From Pseudomonas putida (GTDB lineage Bacteria; Pseudomonadota; Gammaproteobacteria; Pseudomonadales; Pseudomonadaceae), in assembly GCF_009883635.2 (NCBI RefSeq), contig NZ_CP026115.2:4278001-4342000 (forward strand): DNA of 64,000 nucleotides, written 5' to 3'. Below the pieces are notes generated by a model, which saw only the letters and a list, made by a program, of their open reading frames with translations, did not search any database and had not been told where the DNA came from. The translations under genes and the position numbers were made by a program. The first letter of the stretch is position 1; every line of letters starts with the position of its first letter. Below, piece by piece: positions 38,627 to 49,265 of this stretch.

Positions 38627-39396
38627 TGGAAATCCGCGGCGGTGTACCCGGCCATAATGGTCGGGTTGCCCTGGTCACCGGTGCCGCCCGCGGCATCGGC
38701 CTGGGCATTGCCGCCTGGCTGATCTGCGAAGGTTGGCAAGTGGTGCTCAGCGACCTCGACCGCCAGCGCGGTGCCAAGGTCGCCAAGGCCCTGGGCGATA
38801 ACGCCTGGTTCATCACCATGGACGTGGCCGACGAGGCCCAGGTCAGCGCCGGGGTGTCCGAGGTGCTCGGCCAATTCGGGCGTCTGGATGCGCTGGTGTG
38901 CAACGCGGCGATCGCCAACCCGCACAACCAGACCCTGGAAAGCCTGAGCCTGGCGCAGTGGAACCGGGTGCTGGCGGTCAACCTCAATGGCCCGATGTTG
39001 CTGGCCAAGCATTGTGCGCCGTACTTGCGTGCGCACAATGGTGCGATCGTCAACCTGACCTCGACCCGTGCCCGGCAGTCCGAACCGGACACTGAGGCCT
39101 ATGCGGCGAGCAAAGGCGGACTGGTGGCCTTGACCCATGCCCTGGCCATGAGCCTGGGCCCGGAGATCCGCGTCAATGCGGTGAGCCCGGGCTGGATCGA
39201 TGCCCGTGACCCGTCCCAGCGCCGTGCCGAGCCCTTGACCGAGGCCGACCATGCCCAGCATCCGACGGGCAGGGTAGGGACGGTGGAGGATGTGGCGGCC
39301 ATGGTCGCCTGGCTGCTGTCGCGCCAGGCCGGGTTCGTCACTGGCCAGGAGTTCGTGGTCGACGGCGGCATGACCCGCAAGATGATCTACACCTGA
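38626..39396 (+). CDS. Short-chain dehydrogenase/reductase
   Basis: A 256-residue classical SDR. Cofactor site [11 protein letters not shown] motif CNAAIANP, catalytic Ser in [10 protein letters not shown] and YAASK with the Tyr-Lys pair, and C-terminal [14 protein letters not shown]. The ATG overlaps the metZ stop by one base, so the two are probably translated together. Substrate unknown. Confidence 0.92.
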   Translation: MEIRGGVPGHNGRVALVTGAARGIGLGIAAWLICEGWQVVLSDLDRQRGAKVAKALGDNAWFITMDVADEAQVSAGVSEVLGQFGRLDALVCNAAIANPHNQTLESLSLAQWNRVLAVNLNGPMLLAKHCAPYLRAHNGAIVNLTSTRARQSEPDTEAYAASKGGLVALTHALAMSLGPEIRVNAVSPGWIDARDPSQRRAEPLTEADHAQHPTGRVGTVEDVAAMVAWLLSRQAGFVTGQEFVVDGGMTRKMIYT

Positions 39397-39410
39397 GCAG
39401 ACTGCAGTAA

Positions 39411-39445
39411 GGGAAGGGGACCGAAAGGTCCCTTTTCCGTTTTTA
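39411..39445 (+). terminator. Terminator after the metZ-SDR pair
   Basis: Stem AAGGGGACC / GGTCCCTTT, loop GAAA, followed by TCCGTTTTT. Confidence 0.8.
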
Positions 39446-39474
39446 CCTTTTTTGAAAAAAATTCAACGGGGCTA

Positions 39475-39503
39475 TTGACTTAGCATCGCCACCTGCGTAA
39501 ATT
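39475..39503 (+). promoter_or_regulatory. Promoter of the Val/Asp tRNA group
   Basis: TTGACT (39475-39480), 17 bases, TAAATT (39498-39503). A GC-rich stretch (TCGCGGCC) follows the -10. Located 41 bases before tRNA-Val. Confidence 0.7.
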
Positions 39504-39544
39504 TCGCGGCCTCAGCGAAGCAAACGCAACAAGCAACATCGCGA

Positions 39545-39620
39545 GGGTGATTAGCTCAGCCGGGAGAGCATCTGCCTTACAAGCAGAGGGTCGGCGGTTC
39601 GATCCCGTCATCACCCACCA
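39545..39620 (+). tRNA. tRNA-Val (TAC)
   Basis: A 76-base cloverleaf beginning GGGTGATTAGCTC, anticodon loop CTTACAA, encoded CCA. Confidence 0.97.
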
Positions 39621-39687
39621 CTTCCTGAGATTGTTTCTAGCGCTGGACGCTTCTGATGAAGTCGACGGCCGGAGAGAAACGCACTGC

Positions 39688-39764
39688 GCAGCGGTAGTTC
39701 AGTCGGTTAGAATACCGGCCTGTCACGCCGGGGGTCGCGGGTTCGAGTCCCGTCCGCTGCGCCA
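39688..39764 (+). tRNA. tRNA-Asp (GTC), copy 1
   Basis: A 77-base cloverleaf beginning GCAGCGGTAGTTCAG, anticodon GTC in CTGTCAC, encoded CCA. Confidence 0.97.
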
Positions 39765-39862
39765 TTTTTAGTAACAGATGGGTGCCTGGCACCGGTCTGA
39801 AGCCAAAGGCGAAATGCCTGAAGCTGATCCCAGTTTCAATCGGGCGCAAGCCTGAACGATAC

Positions 39863-39939
39863 GCAGCGGTAGTTCAGTCGGTTAGAATACCGGCCTGTCA
39901 CGCCGGGGGTCGCGGGTTCGAGTCCCGTCCGCTGCGCCA
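39863..39939 (+). tRNA. tRNA-Asp (GTC), copy 2
   Basis: Identical to copy 1. Flanked by sequences shared with copy 3. Confidence 0.97.
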
Positions 39940-39984
39940 TCTTCGTTTCGAGGTCCCTAGAACACCTTGAAGCAAACACAAATG

Positions 39985-40008
39985 AAGCGATCACACGTCG
40001 CTTTTTTT
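39985..40008 (+). terminator. Hairpin with T tract after tRNA-Asp copy 2
   Basis: AAGCGA, loop TCACACG, TCGCTT and seven T in all. Sits inside the array, so read-through to copy 3 must be partial or copy 3 has its own promoter. Confidence 0.65.
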
Positions 40009-40079
40009 GTGCCTGCCCTGAGGCCATCGCGCCGGAAGGGCGGACCCAGGTTTCAATCGGGCGAAAGCCTGAATGATAC

Positions 40080-40156
40080 GCAGCGGTAGTTCAGTCGGTT
40101 AGAATACCGGCCTGTCACGCCGGGGGTCGCGGGTTCGAGTCCCGTCCGCTGCGCCA
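40080..40156 (+). tRNA. tRNA-Asp (GTC), copy 3
   Basis: Identical to copies 1 and 2. Last tRNA of the group. Confidence 0.97.
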
Positions 40157-40196
40157 TCTTCGCCTCAAGGCCCCTTGAACGCCTTGAAGCAACGAG

Positions 40197-40221
40197 AAAG
40201 CGACCTTCTGGTCGCTTTTTT
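40197..40221 (+). terminator. Terminator after tRNA-Asp copy 3
   Basis: Stem AAAGCGACC / GGTCGCTTT with TTCT loop and six T. Strong rho-independent form. Confidence 0.85.
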
Positions 40222-40345
40222 CGTTTCTGTGTCCTGTCGGCGACCAGATTTACACGAACCTGACAGGTTCTTCACCGATCAATGGTTCCTGTGCTTGCCT
40301 GCAGTGATGCACAATAGGCATCTTTTGACTTACCCGGAATTCGCA

Positions 40346-41161
40346 ATGGCCAGATCATCCGTCTTTGGTGCGCTCGGGCTGGCCCTGGTGCTGGCGGGCG
40401 TGACCGGTTGCTCTTCGAAGAAAGCTGCCATCTACGAGCACGAGAACTTCGACGACTCGGGGACCTACTCGCGCAGCTTCCCGGTGACCGATGCCGGCTC
40501 CTGCGAGGCGGCTCGCCGTGCGTTGCTCAGCCAGGGCTACATCATCACCAGCAGTGGCGCCAACCAGGTGATGGGCAACAAGAGCTTCCAGCAGAACAGC
40601 GAAAACCACCTGCAGATCAGCTTCAACGTGACCTGTGCGCCAGACGTCAACGACGATAAGCGTTCGACCATGTTCGCCAACGCCCTGCAGGACCGTTACA
40701 GCCTGAAGAAGTCCAACAGCTCCGCCAGCCTGGGGGTCGGCGTGCTCGGCTCGGTATCGATGCCGATCGGCTCCAGCGATGACTCGATGGTCAAGGTCGC
40801 CAGCGAGACGGTGACGGCGGCGCAGTTCTACGACCGTTACTTCGCTTTGGTCGAAAGCTTCCTGCCGAAACCGAAGAAAGTCGCCAAGGCCAAGGTCGAA
40901 GCGCCTGTGGTCAAGCCCGAAAAGCCAGCGCCTGACCTGGGCTTGCCGGAGCAGGCCTCGGCGGCTCCGGCCGTTGCAGCGCCAGCAGCTGCGCCACTGG
41001 TTGACGCCACGCCGGAACCTGCGGCGGTTGCACCTGCCAGTGAAGCCGCGGCCAAGCCGGTGGTCGATGACAGCCAGAGCTCGCAACCGGTGGCACCGCC
41101 AGTGGAAGCCGCACCGATTCAGGTGCAGCAGGACGCGCAGCCTGCACCGTCGTCGCTTTAA
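40346..41161 (+). CDS. DUF2242 lipoprotein
   Basis: A 271-residue lipoprotein with signal peptide and lipobox VTGC, so Cys22 is the likely lipid site. The folded DUF2242 region is about residues 30-175 (SFPVTDAGSCEAARRALLSQ). The C-terminal third is Ala/Pro/Glu/Val-rich low complexity, probably a flexible periplasmic tail. ATG 40346 is chosen because it places the signal peptide at the N-terminus; longer in-frame upstream starts would not. Function unknown. Confidence 0.85.
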   Translation: MARSSVFGALGLALVLAGVTGCSSKKAAIYEHENFDDSGTYSRSFPVTDAGSCEAARRALLSQGYIITSSGANQVMGNKSFQQNSENHLQISFNVTCAPDVNDDKRSTMFANALQDRYSLKKSNSSASLGVGVLGSVSMPIGSSDDSMVKVASETVTAAQFYDRYFALVESFLPKPKKVAKAKVEAPVVKPEKPAPDLGLPEQASAAPAVAAPAAAPLVDATPEPAAVAPASEAAAKPVVDDSQSSQPVAPPVEAAPIQVQQDAQPAPSSL

Positions 41162-41302
41162 TTCGCTGTTACAGATGAGCGGCGATAACTTCCTGAACAC
41201 CTGCTACGTTTACCACTCATGAGCTTGTCATCATTCCTTCACCCGGCCCGCTTAGGTTGAAGACATGACCAACGAAGACAGATGAGAAGAGGACGCAGGG
41301 CG

Positions 41303-41389
41303 ATGGATGACTATCAGGAAGAGCTGCTCGACTTTCAGGCTTACGAACTGGATCCGCCGGAACCGGCAGACGACGCCACAGAGCTTTAA
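41303..41389 (+). CDS. Possible 28-residue acidic peptide
   Basis: ATG 41303 with GAGGA about nine bases upstream opens a short frame of 28 codons, strongly acidic (MDDYQEELLDFQAYELDPPE at its start). It lies between the DUF2242 gene and the convergent AraC gene, whose stop it meets. Start signal and composition look real, but the length makes chance possible. Confidence 0.45.
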   Translation: MDDYQEELLDFQAYELDPPEPADDATEL

Positions 41390-42426
41390 CCTGCCCGCCG
41401 CTGGCTGCGGCGAAACTCCCCCGGCGTAAGGCCCGTCCAGCGCTTGAATGCGCGCTGGAAGGCTTCTGCCGATGCAAACCCCAACAGATAGGCGATCTCG
41501 CCAAAGGCCAGCTCCGTATCGCGGATGTAGGCCTCGGCGAGGTCGCGTCGCGTGTCGTTGAGCAGGTCGCGAAAGCGTGTGCCTTCTTCGGCCAGTTTGC
41601 GCCGCAGTGTCCAGGTGGGCAGTTGCAGGTGCAATGCCACTTCTTCGAGGTCCGGCTCACGGCCGCCATTGAGCAACGGGCCGAGCAGGTAAGTAATGCG
41701 TTCGCCCAGGCTGCGTACCCGAGTGCGCTGGAGCATTTCCGCTTCGCACAACTGCTGCAGATGGCCGAAGGTGCTCGGGCAGTGCTGTGGATTGGCCTGC
41801 TCGAGCGTGCTGCGGCTCAGCCGCAAGCGGTTGGCGCTGGCGCCGAATTGCACGGGTGTGGAGCAAAGGGGCTGGTAGCCGGCGGCGTAGTCGGGCGCAT
41901 CGAATTCGACCTCCAGACGCTCGGCCTGCAAGGGGGCGCCAGCCAGGGCGGCGAGCTGCGCCAGCCAGCCGGCCAGCAGCGAATCGACCACGAAGCGGTT
42001 GTAGTCGTTGTAGGGGCTGATCGAGTAGAAACGCAGCCATGCGCCCTGGGCGTCTTCCTGATAGCTGGAATGGCCACGGTAGTTGGCGGCGTATAGTGGC
42101 TCGAAACGCAGCAGCGTACGCGCCGCCTCGCCCAGGGTAGGGGCCTGGGCTGCCGTGACGCCGGCCAGCCCGGCCTGGGCCAGGCGACTCAGGCGCCCCA
42201 TGCGCAGGCCCAGCGCTGGCTCGCCACACAGCGCGATGGCCGCATGCCCAAGGTGCATGTAGCGCGGGATCGACAGGCGCGCGCCAGCTTCGGCCAGGCG
42301 TGCGCTATCGAGCCCGTAGCGCTGAAGCAGCGGCACCGGATCATGACCTAGCTCGCGCAGGGCTTCGGCCAGGGGCTGGACGAAACCCACCGAAAGGTCG
42401 CCCAGGCGCACGCGGGGGCGGCTCAC
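41386..42426 (-). CDS. AraC-family transcriptional regulator
   Basis: A 346-residue regulator from a GTG start. The N-terminal half is the Arabinose_bd-type ligand domain used in OruR/ArgR-like activators; the C-terminal HTH (LPTWTLRRKLAEEGTRFRDL and FASAEAFQRAFKRWTGLTPG) is a complete AraC double HTH. It starts four bases after the nitrilase-like gene on the same strand, so the two are probably one transcript. Ligand and targets unknown. Confidence 0.9.
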   Translation of the reverse strand: MSRPRVRLGDLSVGFVQPLAEALRELGHDPVPLLQRYGLDSARLAEAGARLSIPRYMHLGHAAIALCGEPALGLRMGRLSRLAQAGLAGVTAAQAPTLGEAARTLLRFEPLYAANYRGHSSYQEDAQGAWLRFYSISPYNDYNRFVVDSLLAGWLAQLAALAGAPLQAERLEVEFDAPDYAAGYQPLCSTPVQFGASANRLRLSRSTLEQANPQHCPSTFGHLQQLCEAEMLQRTRVRSLGERITYLLGPLLNGGREPDLEEVALHLQLPTWTLRRKLAEEGTRFRDLLNDTRRDLAEAYIRDTELAFGEIAYLLGFASAEAFQRAFKRWTGLTPGEFRRSQRRAG

Positions 42427-42430
42427 GTGT

Positions 42431-43552
42431 CTACAGCCACAGGTTCAGCAGGCGCGCACCGTGGCTGGGAGGGCCCGCCAGCAACTCGCCTGCCTGATGG
42501 GCGAAGCCCTGGCCGTCGCTGCCCTGTTCCCAAAACTGCCCACGCATGAACACGCTCATGCTGCTGACGCCGTCACCTGCGGCCTGGGTCAGGCGTTGCC
42601 AGGCGGTCTGCTCGCTGACTTCGCCGCGTTGCAGGGGCAGCTCGGCAGCGGCGTCCTGATGGCGATTGCCGCGCCAGGGTTCATCCCAGCTGCCTTTGCC
42701 GCTGAGGTACACCGGGTTGGCGATCAACTGGACCTGCTGTTGCTGCAACTTACGCTGGTTTTCGGGGTACCAACTGTCGCTGCCGATCAGCACGCCGAGG
42801 CGCCCGGCGGGGGTCTGCAGCACCTGCAGCGGGAAGTGCCGGCCGTGGTGGATGTAGCGCCTTGTTTCGCTGTCGGGGTATTGCTGGTGTTGCGGCTGGC
42901 CAAGCGGCGAGCCGTCTGCGGCGAATACCAGGCTGCTGTTGAACAGTGGCCCCTGGCCAATGTGCAGCACGCCTTGTTCGACGTACGGGGCGGGCAGCAC
43001 GATCGAGCCTGCTACCAGGGTTACGCCGAACTCCTTGGCCAGGCCACCGAACAGTTGCTGGTAGTCGCGGGCCATTTGCTTGGCCTTCATGCGCAGGTGG
43101 GCATCGGCGCGCCGATCATCGCCATTGGCGTTCAGCATCGCCAGGCCATAGCGCAGCGGGTTGCTGAGCTCAAGCCACTGCTCGGCGTCGCGGCTGCGGG
43201 TGACCTGGTACAGCTCGTTCTTTTCGCCACGAGCCCACAGCCAGGTGCCGATGTGTTCCGGCAATACCACAACCGTGCGCGGGCCAACCAGGCCCTGGGC
43301 GCGTGCCTGCTCCAGATAGGCAGACAGCTTGCGGTGCAGGCGTTGCAAGTTCTGGTAGTCGCTGGGGAACAGCAACGGCTCGATGCCGAGCAGGTTGCCA
43401 TGCTCGCCGGGCACGCCATGGTTGAGCGCCAGTTCGATGCGCAGATCGGAGAGATAGTGGCCTTCCGGGCGCTGTTGGGTCCAGAAAACGTAGCCGCACA
43501 GAGCGGTGATCATTACCAGCGCCAGGGCGCCTGCCAGGAGTTTTCGCATCAA
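42431..43552 (-). CDS. Nitrilase-fold protein lacking the catalytic Cys
   Basis: A 373-residue protein with one N-terminal membrane anchor (LLAGALALVMITALCGYVFW), then a carbon-nitrogen hydrolase fold. The first catalytic residue is retained (VVLPEHIGTW, Glu). The normal nucleophile segment I-C-x-D-x-x-x-P-E reads IGSDSWYPE, so Cys is replaced by Gly-Ser. Hydrolase activity of the usual type is unlikely; Ser could act or the protein may have a non-catalytic role. Pairs with an AraC gene. Confidence 0.75.
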   Translation of the reverse strand: MMRKLLAGALALVMITALCGYVFWTQQRPEGHYLSDLRIELALNHGVPGEHGNLLGIEPLLFPSDYQNLQRLHRKLSAYLEQARAQGLVGPRTVVVLPEHIGTWLWARGEKNELYQVTRSRDAEQWLELSNPLRYGLAMLNANGDDRRADAHLRMKAKQMARDYQQLFGGLAKEFGVTLVAGSIVLPAPYVEQGVLHIGQGPLFNSSLVFAADGSPLGQPQHQQYPDSETRRYIHHGRHFPLQVLQTPAGRLGVLIGSDSWYPENQRKLQQQQVQLIANPVYLSGKGSWDEPWRGNRHQDAAAELPLQRGEVSEQTAWQRLTQAAGDGVSSMSVFMRGQFWEQGSDGQGFAHQAGELLAGPPSHGARLLNLWL

Positions 43553-43638
43553 GCGGTACAGCGCCTTGGGAATCGAGGGTTCCCTAGGGTAGTCCCGCTG
43601 CGCGGGAGGATCAATAAGTTGTCAGTTTCGATCATTGA

Positions 43639-45771
<2,133 letters not shown>

Positions 45772-45820
45772 GATCGCCGGGGCGCAACGCGCCCCCGCGA
45801 TACACGGTAAACTCGGTGTC

Positions 45821-46711
45821 ATGTTCGATGACCTCCCTCAAGCACCGCTCCAGCCCCTGAATCTGCCCTGGGTTCAGCAAGCCAAGCTCCAGGCCGCGAT
45901 CCTGCGCCTGGACCTGATCGACCCACTGATCAGCGGCAACAAGTGGTTCAAGCTCCGGCACCACTTGCAGCATGCCCATGCCGCAGGCGCCCCCGGCCTG
46001 ATCAGCCTGGGCGGCAACCATTCCAACCACCTCCACGCCTTGGCCGCCGCTGGCAAGCGCTTCGGCTTCGCCACCGCCGGTTTGCTGCGCGGTCACCCAC
46101 AAGACACCCCCACAGTGCGCGACCTGCAAGCCTTGGGTATGGAAGTGCACTGGCTGGGCTACGGCGGCTATCGGGCACGCCATGAACGGGGCTTCTGGGA
46201 GCCTTGGCAGGCCCGTTATCCGGGCTGGCACTGCATTCCCGAAGGCGGTGGCGGGGCGGCGGGTGCCGAAGGTTGTGCGCTGATCGTCGAGCAAGCCCGT
46301 TCGCAGCTGTCAGCGCTGGGGTGGTCGGGCTACGACGCCTGGTGGCTGGCTGCAGGTACCGGTACGACATTGGCCGGTCTGGTCCTTGCCGAGGCAGAAG
46401 AACACCCGGTGCATGCTGCTTTGGCCGTGCCAATGGATCACGGCGTGCCGGAAACAGTCGCCGAACTGGTCGGCTTGCAGGGCTACCAGCTGCACGACGC
46501 CTGCCGCGGCGGCTTTGGCAAATTCGATGATGAGTTGCTGGCGTTCATCGCCGCGAGCGAGCGGCACAGTGGCGTGCCGCTGGAAGCCCTGTACACCGGC
46601 AAGGCCTTGCTGGCCCTGCGCGATCAGGTCGGGGCTGGGCTGTTCGCGCCCGGTACCCGCCTGATCTTCGTCCACACCGGCGGCCTGCAAGGCCGTCGTG
46701 GTTACTTGTAG
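45821..46711 (+). CDS. PLP-dependent ACC deaminase/D-cysteine desulfhydrase family enzyme
   Basis: A 296-residue fold-type II PLP enzyme. The PLP lysine is in SGNKWFKLRHHL and the phosphate-contact segment is LGGNHSNHLHALAAAGKRFG. The family covers 1-aminocyclopropane-1-carboxylate deaminase and D-cysteine desulfhydrase; it is shorter than typical AcdS, and substrate choice cannot be made from sequence. Its 3' end overlaps the convergent b561 gene by ten bases. Confidence 0.85.
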   Translation: MFDDLPQAPLQPLNLPWVQQAKLQAAILRLDLIDPLISGNKWFKLRHHLQHAHAAGAPGLISLGGNHSNHLHALAAAGKRFGFATAGLLRGHPQDTPTVRDLQALGMEVHWLGYGGYRARHERGFWEPWQARYPGWHCIPEGGGGAAGAEGCALIVEQARSQLSALGWSGYDAWWLAAGTGTTLAGLVLAEAEEHPVHAALAVPMDHGVPETVAELVGLQGYQLHDACRGGFGKFDDELLAFIAASERHSGVPLEALYTGKALLALRDQVGAGLFAPGTRLIFVHTGGLQGRRGYL

Positions 46712-47247
46712 GGCAGCATGCGCAGCAGCGTGTTGTCGCGCTGCACGTAGTGGTGGTACAGCCCGGCCAGGGCATGCAGGCCGATCAGCCAGTAACCCCA
46801 GGTCGCCACCCGTTCATGCCAGCCCTTGATGAACTTGGCCTGGTCCGGGTCGGGGCCGATCAGGTGCGGCAGTTCCAGGCCGAAGAACGGCACCGGCTTG
46901 TCGGCAGCGCTGAGGATCAGCCAGCCGGCCAGGGGCAGGCCGATCATCAGCAGGTACAGCGCCAGGTGCATCAGGTGCGCAAGGCCGGTCTGCCAAGCCG
47001 GCGGATTGGGCACGATGGGCGGGGCCGGGGAGATCAGGCGCGCGGCCAGGCGCAGCCAGACCAGCACGAACACACTCAGGCCGAGCATGAAGTGCAGGTC
47101 TTTCATCAGGTTGCGTTCGGCGCTGTCCTTGGGGAACAGGCCGCGAAATTCGATACAGGCGTACACAGCGGCCAGCAACACCAGCATGAGCCAATGCAGG
47201 GCGATGGACAGGCGCGCGTAATGGGGCGCGGGGGTGGATGAAACCAT
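46702..47247 (-). CDS. Cytochrome b561
   Basis: A 181-residue di-haem inner-membrane cytochrome with four helices. Conserved His residues occur in SIALHWLMLVLLAA, MKDLHFMLGL, LAHLMHLALYLL and LIGLHALAGLYHHYV. This family moves electrons from quinol in the membrane. No local redox partner is encoded. Confidence 0.92.
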   Translation of the reverse strand: MVSSTPAPHYARLSIALHWLMLVLLAAVYACIEFRGLFPKDSAERNLMKDLHFMLGLSVFVLVWLRLAARLISPAPPIVPNPPAWQTGLAHLMHLALYLLMIGLPLAGWLILSAADKPVPFFGLELPHLIGPDPDQAKFIKGWHERVATWGYWLIGLHALAGLYHHYVQRDNTLLRMLPYK

Positions 47248-47304
47248 GATCGGTCCTCGTCATCAGGGTCGGAATGGCGCTCTTGTTGGCGCTCAGATAG
47301 CACT

Positions 47305-48285
47305 CTAATGGCTATTTGAAACAAATCTTTGCGCTGGATCTGTGAAAATTCTGTTGTCCGGCAAATGTGGCCAACTGTCTGCCACTAGAAACACGCGCTC
47401 GACTTCCTGCCAGGCACCTTCGTCATCCGACTCCAGCCGGACCAGCAACTGCGCGGGTGCATGTTCGTCCAGCTGAGCCAGCCAGGCCTCGAACTGCTGT
47501 ACGGTCCAGCATTCCTTTGGCTCTGCCCGTGCCGGCGCCAGCCAGGCATGCCGTGGTAGCGGTTGCCAGTGTTCGTCTGCTGTCGCTGCCCAATTCCGCC
47601 GTCGTATCCAGCGCCCGCGCAAATGCCGGGGGTTGGCCCCCGCAGGCGGCTCGGCGTGCCCCGGCCATGGATAGAACAGATAGCCACCCAGCCACAGGTG
47701 CGCCTGCACCTGGTCGACCCCTACAGCGGCCAGCGCTTCGCGACTCTGCGCGTCTGCCGACATGGGCAACTGGTGCCCGGCCAGGTGTGCCAGTTTGCTG
47801 CCGAGCCGATCATGGCACCCAGGCCCGAGCCAGTGCGCCGGGTCGCGTCCGTCGTCCTCGGTCGGCCCCAGATACAGTTTTATGGCCAGCTCCAGATGAT
47901 GGGTGCCTTCGCCATCACGCAGCAGAATGTCCAGCTCGCCCAGGGTTCGCCCGCCTGCACGAATCGCCAGGTTGGACGCCAGCAGCTCGACACCGGGCGC
48001 GTGCGCCAGGGCGAACTGCCACAGACCTTCGTAGTACAGCCCCAGGCGCCGGCTGGTGATCTTTGCCAACCACTCGCGCAAGGGCAGATCATCTGCATCC
48101 AGTGCGTGCAACCAGTCCTGCAGGCGTTGCGGATCGCCCGCCCAGGCGCTGCCCGCCAGCGGATGGCGCTGGGGGCAGGGCGGGGCGCTCAGCAGCGCGG
48201 GCGACAGCAGGGTCCAGGCCAGGTCGCGCACGGCGGGGCGGCGCAAGCGGCGGGGCAGCTCATGGAGCTCGGCAAATGGCATCAT
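47305..48285 (-). CDS. DUF1853 protein, possible PD-(D/E)xK-like fold
   Basis: A 326-residue DUF1853 protein. The stretch GELDILLRDGEGTHHLELAIKL contains the spacing Asp...Glu-x-Lys seen in PD-(D/E)xK nucleases. This resemblance is my inference. ATG 48285 is taken as start, with a second ATG adjacent. It is divergent from nadK with 89 bases between. Confidence 0.75.
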   Translation of the reverse strand: MMPFAELHELPRRLRRPAVRDLAWTLLSPALLSAPPCPQRHPLAGSAWAGDPQRLQDWLHALDADDLPLREWLAKITSRRLGLYYEGLWQFALAHAPGVELLASNLAIRAGGRTLGELDILLRDGEGTHHLELAIKLYLGPTEDDGRDPAHWLGPGCHDRLGSKLAHLAGHQLPMSADAQSREALAAVGVDQVQAHLWLGGYLFYPWPGHAEPPAGANPRHLRGRWIRRRNWAATADEHWQPLPRHAWLAPARAEPKECWTVQQFEAWLAQLDEHAPAQLLVRLESDDEGAWQEVERVFLVADSWPHLPDNRIFTDPAQRFVSNSH

Positions 48286-48374
48286 GCTGCGAGCATAGCC
48301 GGTTTGCCGCTGCCCGGTCGTTTCGCCCATAATCGCGACATCGTCACCCCGCCGCAGAGCCTCGCAGGAGCCCC

Positions 48375-49265
48375 ATGGAGCAATTTCGCAATATCGGTAT
48401 CATCGGCCGCCTTGGCAGCTCCCAGGTGCTCGACACCATTCGCCGACTGAAAAAATTCCTCCTCGAGCGCCACCTGCACGTGATCCTCGAGGACACCATC
48501 GCCGAAGTGCTGCCCGGCCACGGCCTGCAAACCTCGACGCGCAAGCTGCTCGGCGAGGTCTGTGACCTGGTCATCGTGGTCGGTGGCGACGGCAGCCTGC
48601 TCGGCGCCGCCCGCGCCCTGGCCCGGCACAATGTACCGGTGCTGGGCATCAACCGCGGCAACCTGGGCTTCCTGACCGACATCCGCCCGGACGAGCTGGA
48701 GGAGAAAGTCGCCGAGGTGCTCGACGGCCACTACCTGGTGGAAAACCGTTTCCTGCTGCAGGCCGAGGTACGTCGCCATCACGAGGCCATCGGCCAGGGC
48801 GATGCGCTCAACGACGTGGTCCTGCACCCGGGCAAGTCGACGCGGATGATCGAGTTCGAGATCTACATCGACGGCCAGTTCGTCTGCAGCCAGAAGGCCG
48901 ACGGCCTGATCGTCGCCACCCCGACCGGTTCCACCGCCTACGCGCTGTCGGCCGGCGGCCCGATCATGCACCCCAAGCTCGACGCTATCGTCATCGTGCC
49001 GATGTACCCGCATACCCTGTCGGGGCGGCCGATCGTGGTCGACGGCAACAGCGAGCTGAAGATCGTGGTGTCCAAGGACCTGCAGATCTACCCGCAAGTG
49101 TCCTGCGACGGCCAGAACCACTTCACCTGCGCCCCGGGCGACACCATCACGGTGAGCAAGAAACCGCAGAAGCTGCGCCTGATCCACCCGCTCGACCACA
49201 ACTACTATGAGGTGTGTCGCACCAAACTCGGCTGGGGCAGCCGCCTGGGAGGCAGGGACGACTGA
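48375..49265 (+). CDS. nadK: NAD kinase
   Basis: Phosphorylates NAD to NADP; 296 residues. The GGDG motif occurs in VVGGDGSLLGAARAL, with the NAD contact segment NRGNLGFLTDI and PTGSTAYALSAGGP. ATG preceded by CAGGAG. Its TGA overlaps the next ATG by one base. Confidence 0.98.
   Translation: MEQFRNIGIIGRLGSSQVLDTIRRLKKFLLERHLHVILEDTIAEVLPGHGLQTSTRKLLGEVCDLVIVVGGDGSLLGAARALARHNVPVLGINRGNLGFLTDIRPDELEEKVAEVLDGHYLVENRFLLQAEVRRHHEAIGQGDALNDVVLHPGKSTRMIEFEIYIDGQFVCSQKADGLIVATPTGSTAYALSAGGPIMHPKLDAIVIVPMYPHTLSGRPIVVDGNSELKIVVSKDLQIYPQVSCDGQNHFTCAPGDTITVSKKPQKLRLIHPLDHNYYEVCRTKLGWGSRLGGRDD

Larger units (their letters stand above)
39831..40050 (+). repeat. First unit of the 217-base tandem repeat carrying tRNA-Asp
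   Basis: The sequence from GTTTCAATCGGGCG ahead of tRNA-Asp copy 2, through the tRNA and the stretch CCTTGAAGC, recurs 217 bases later around copy 3, with point differences outside the tRNA. The unit indicates a tandem duplication of one tRNA gene plus flanks. Confidence 0.75.
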
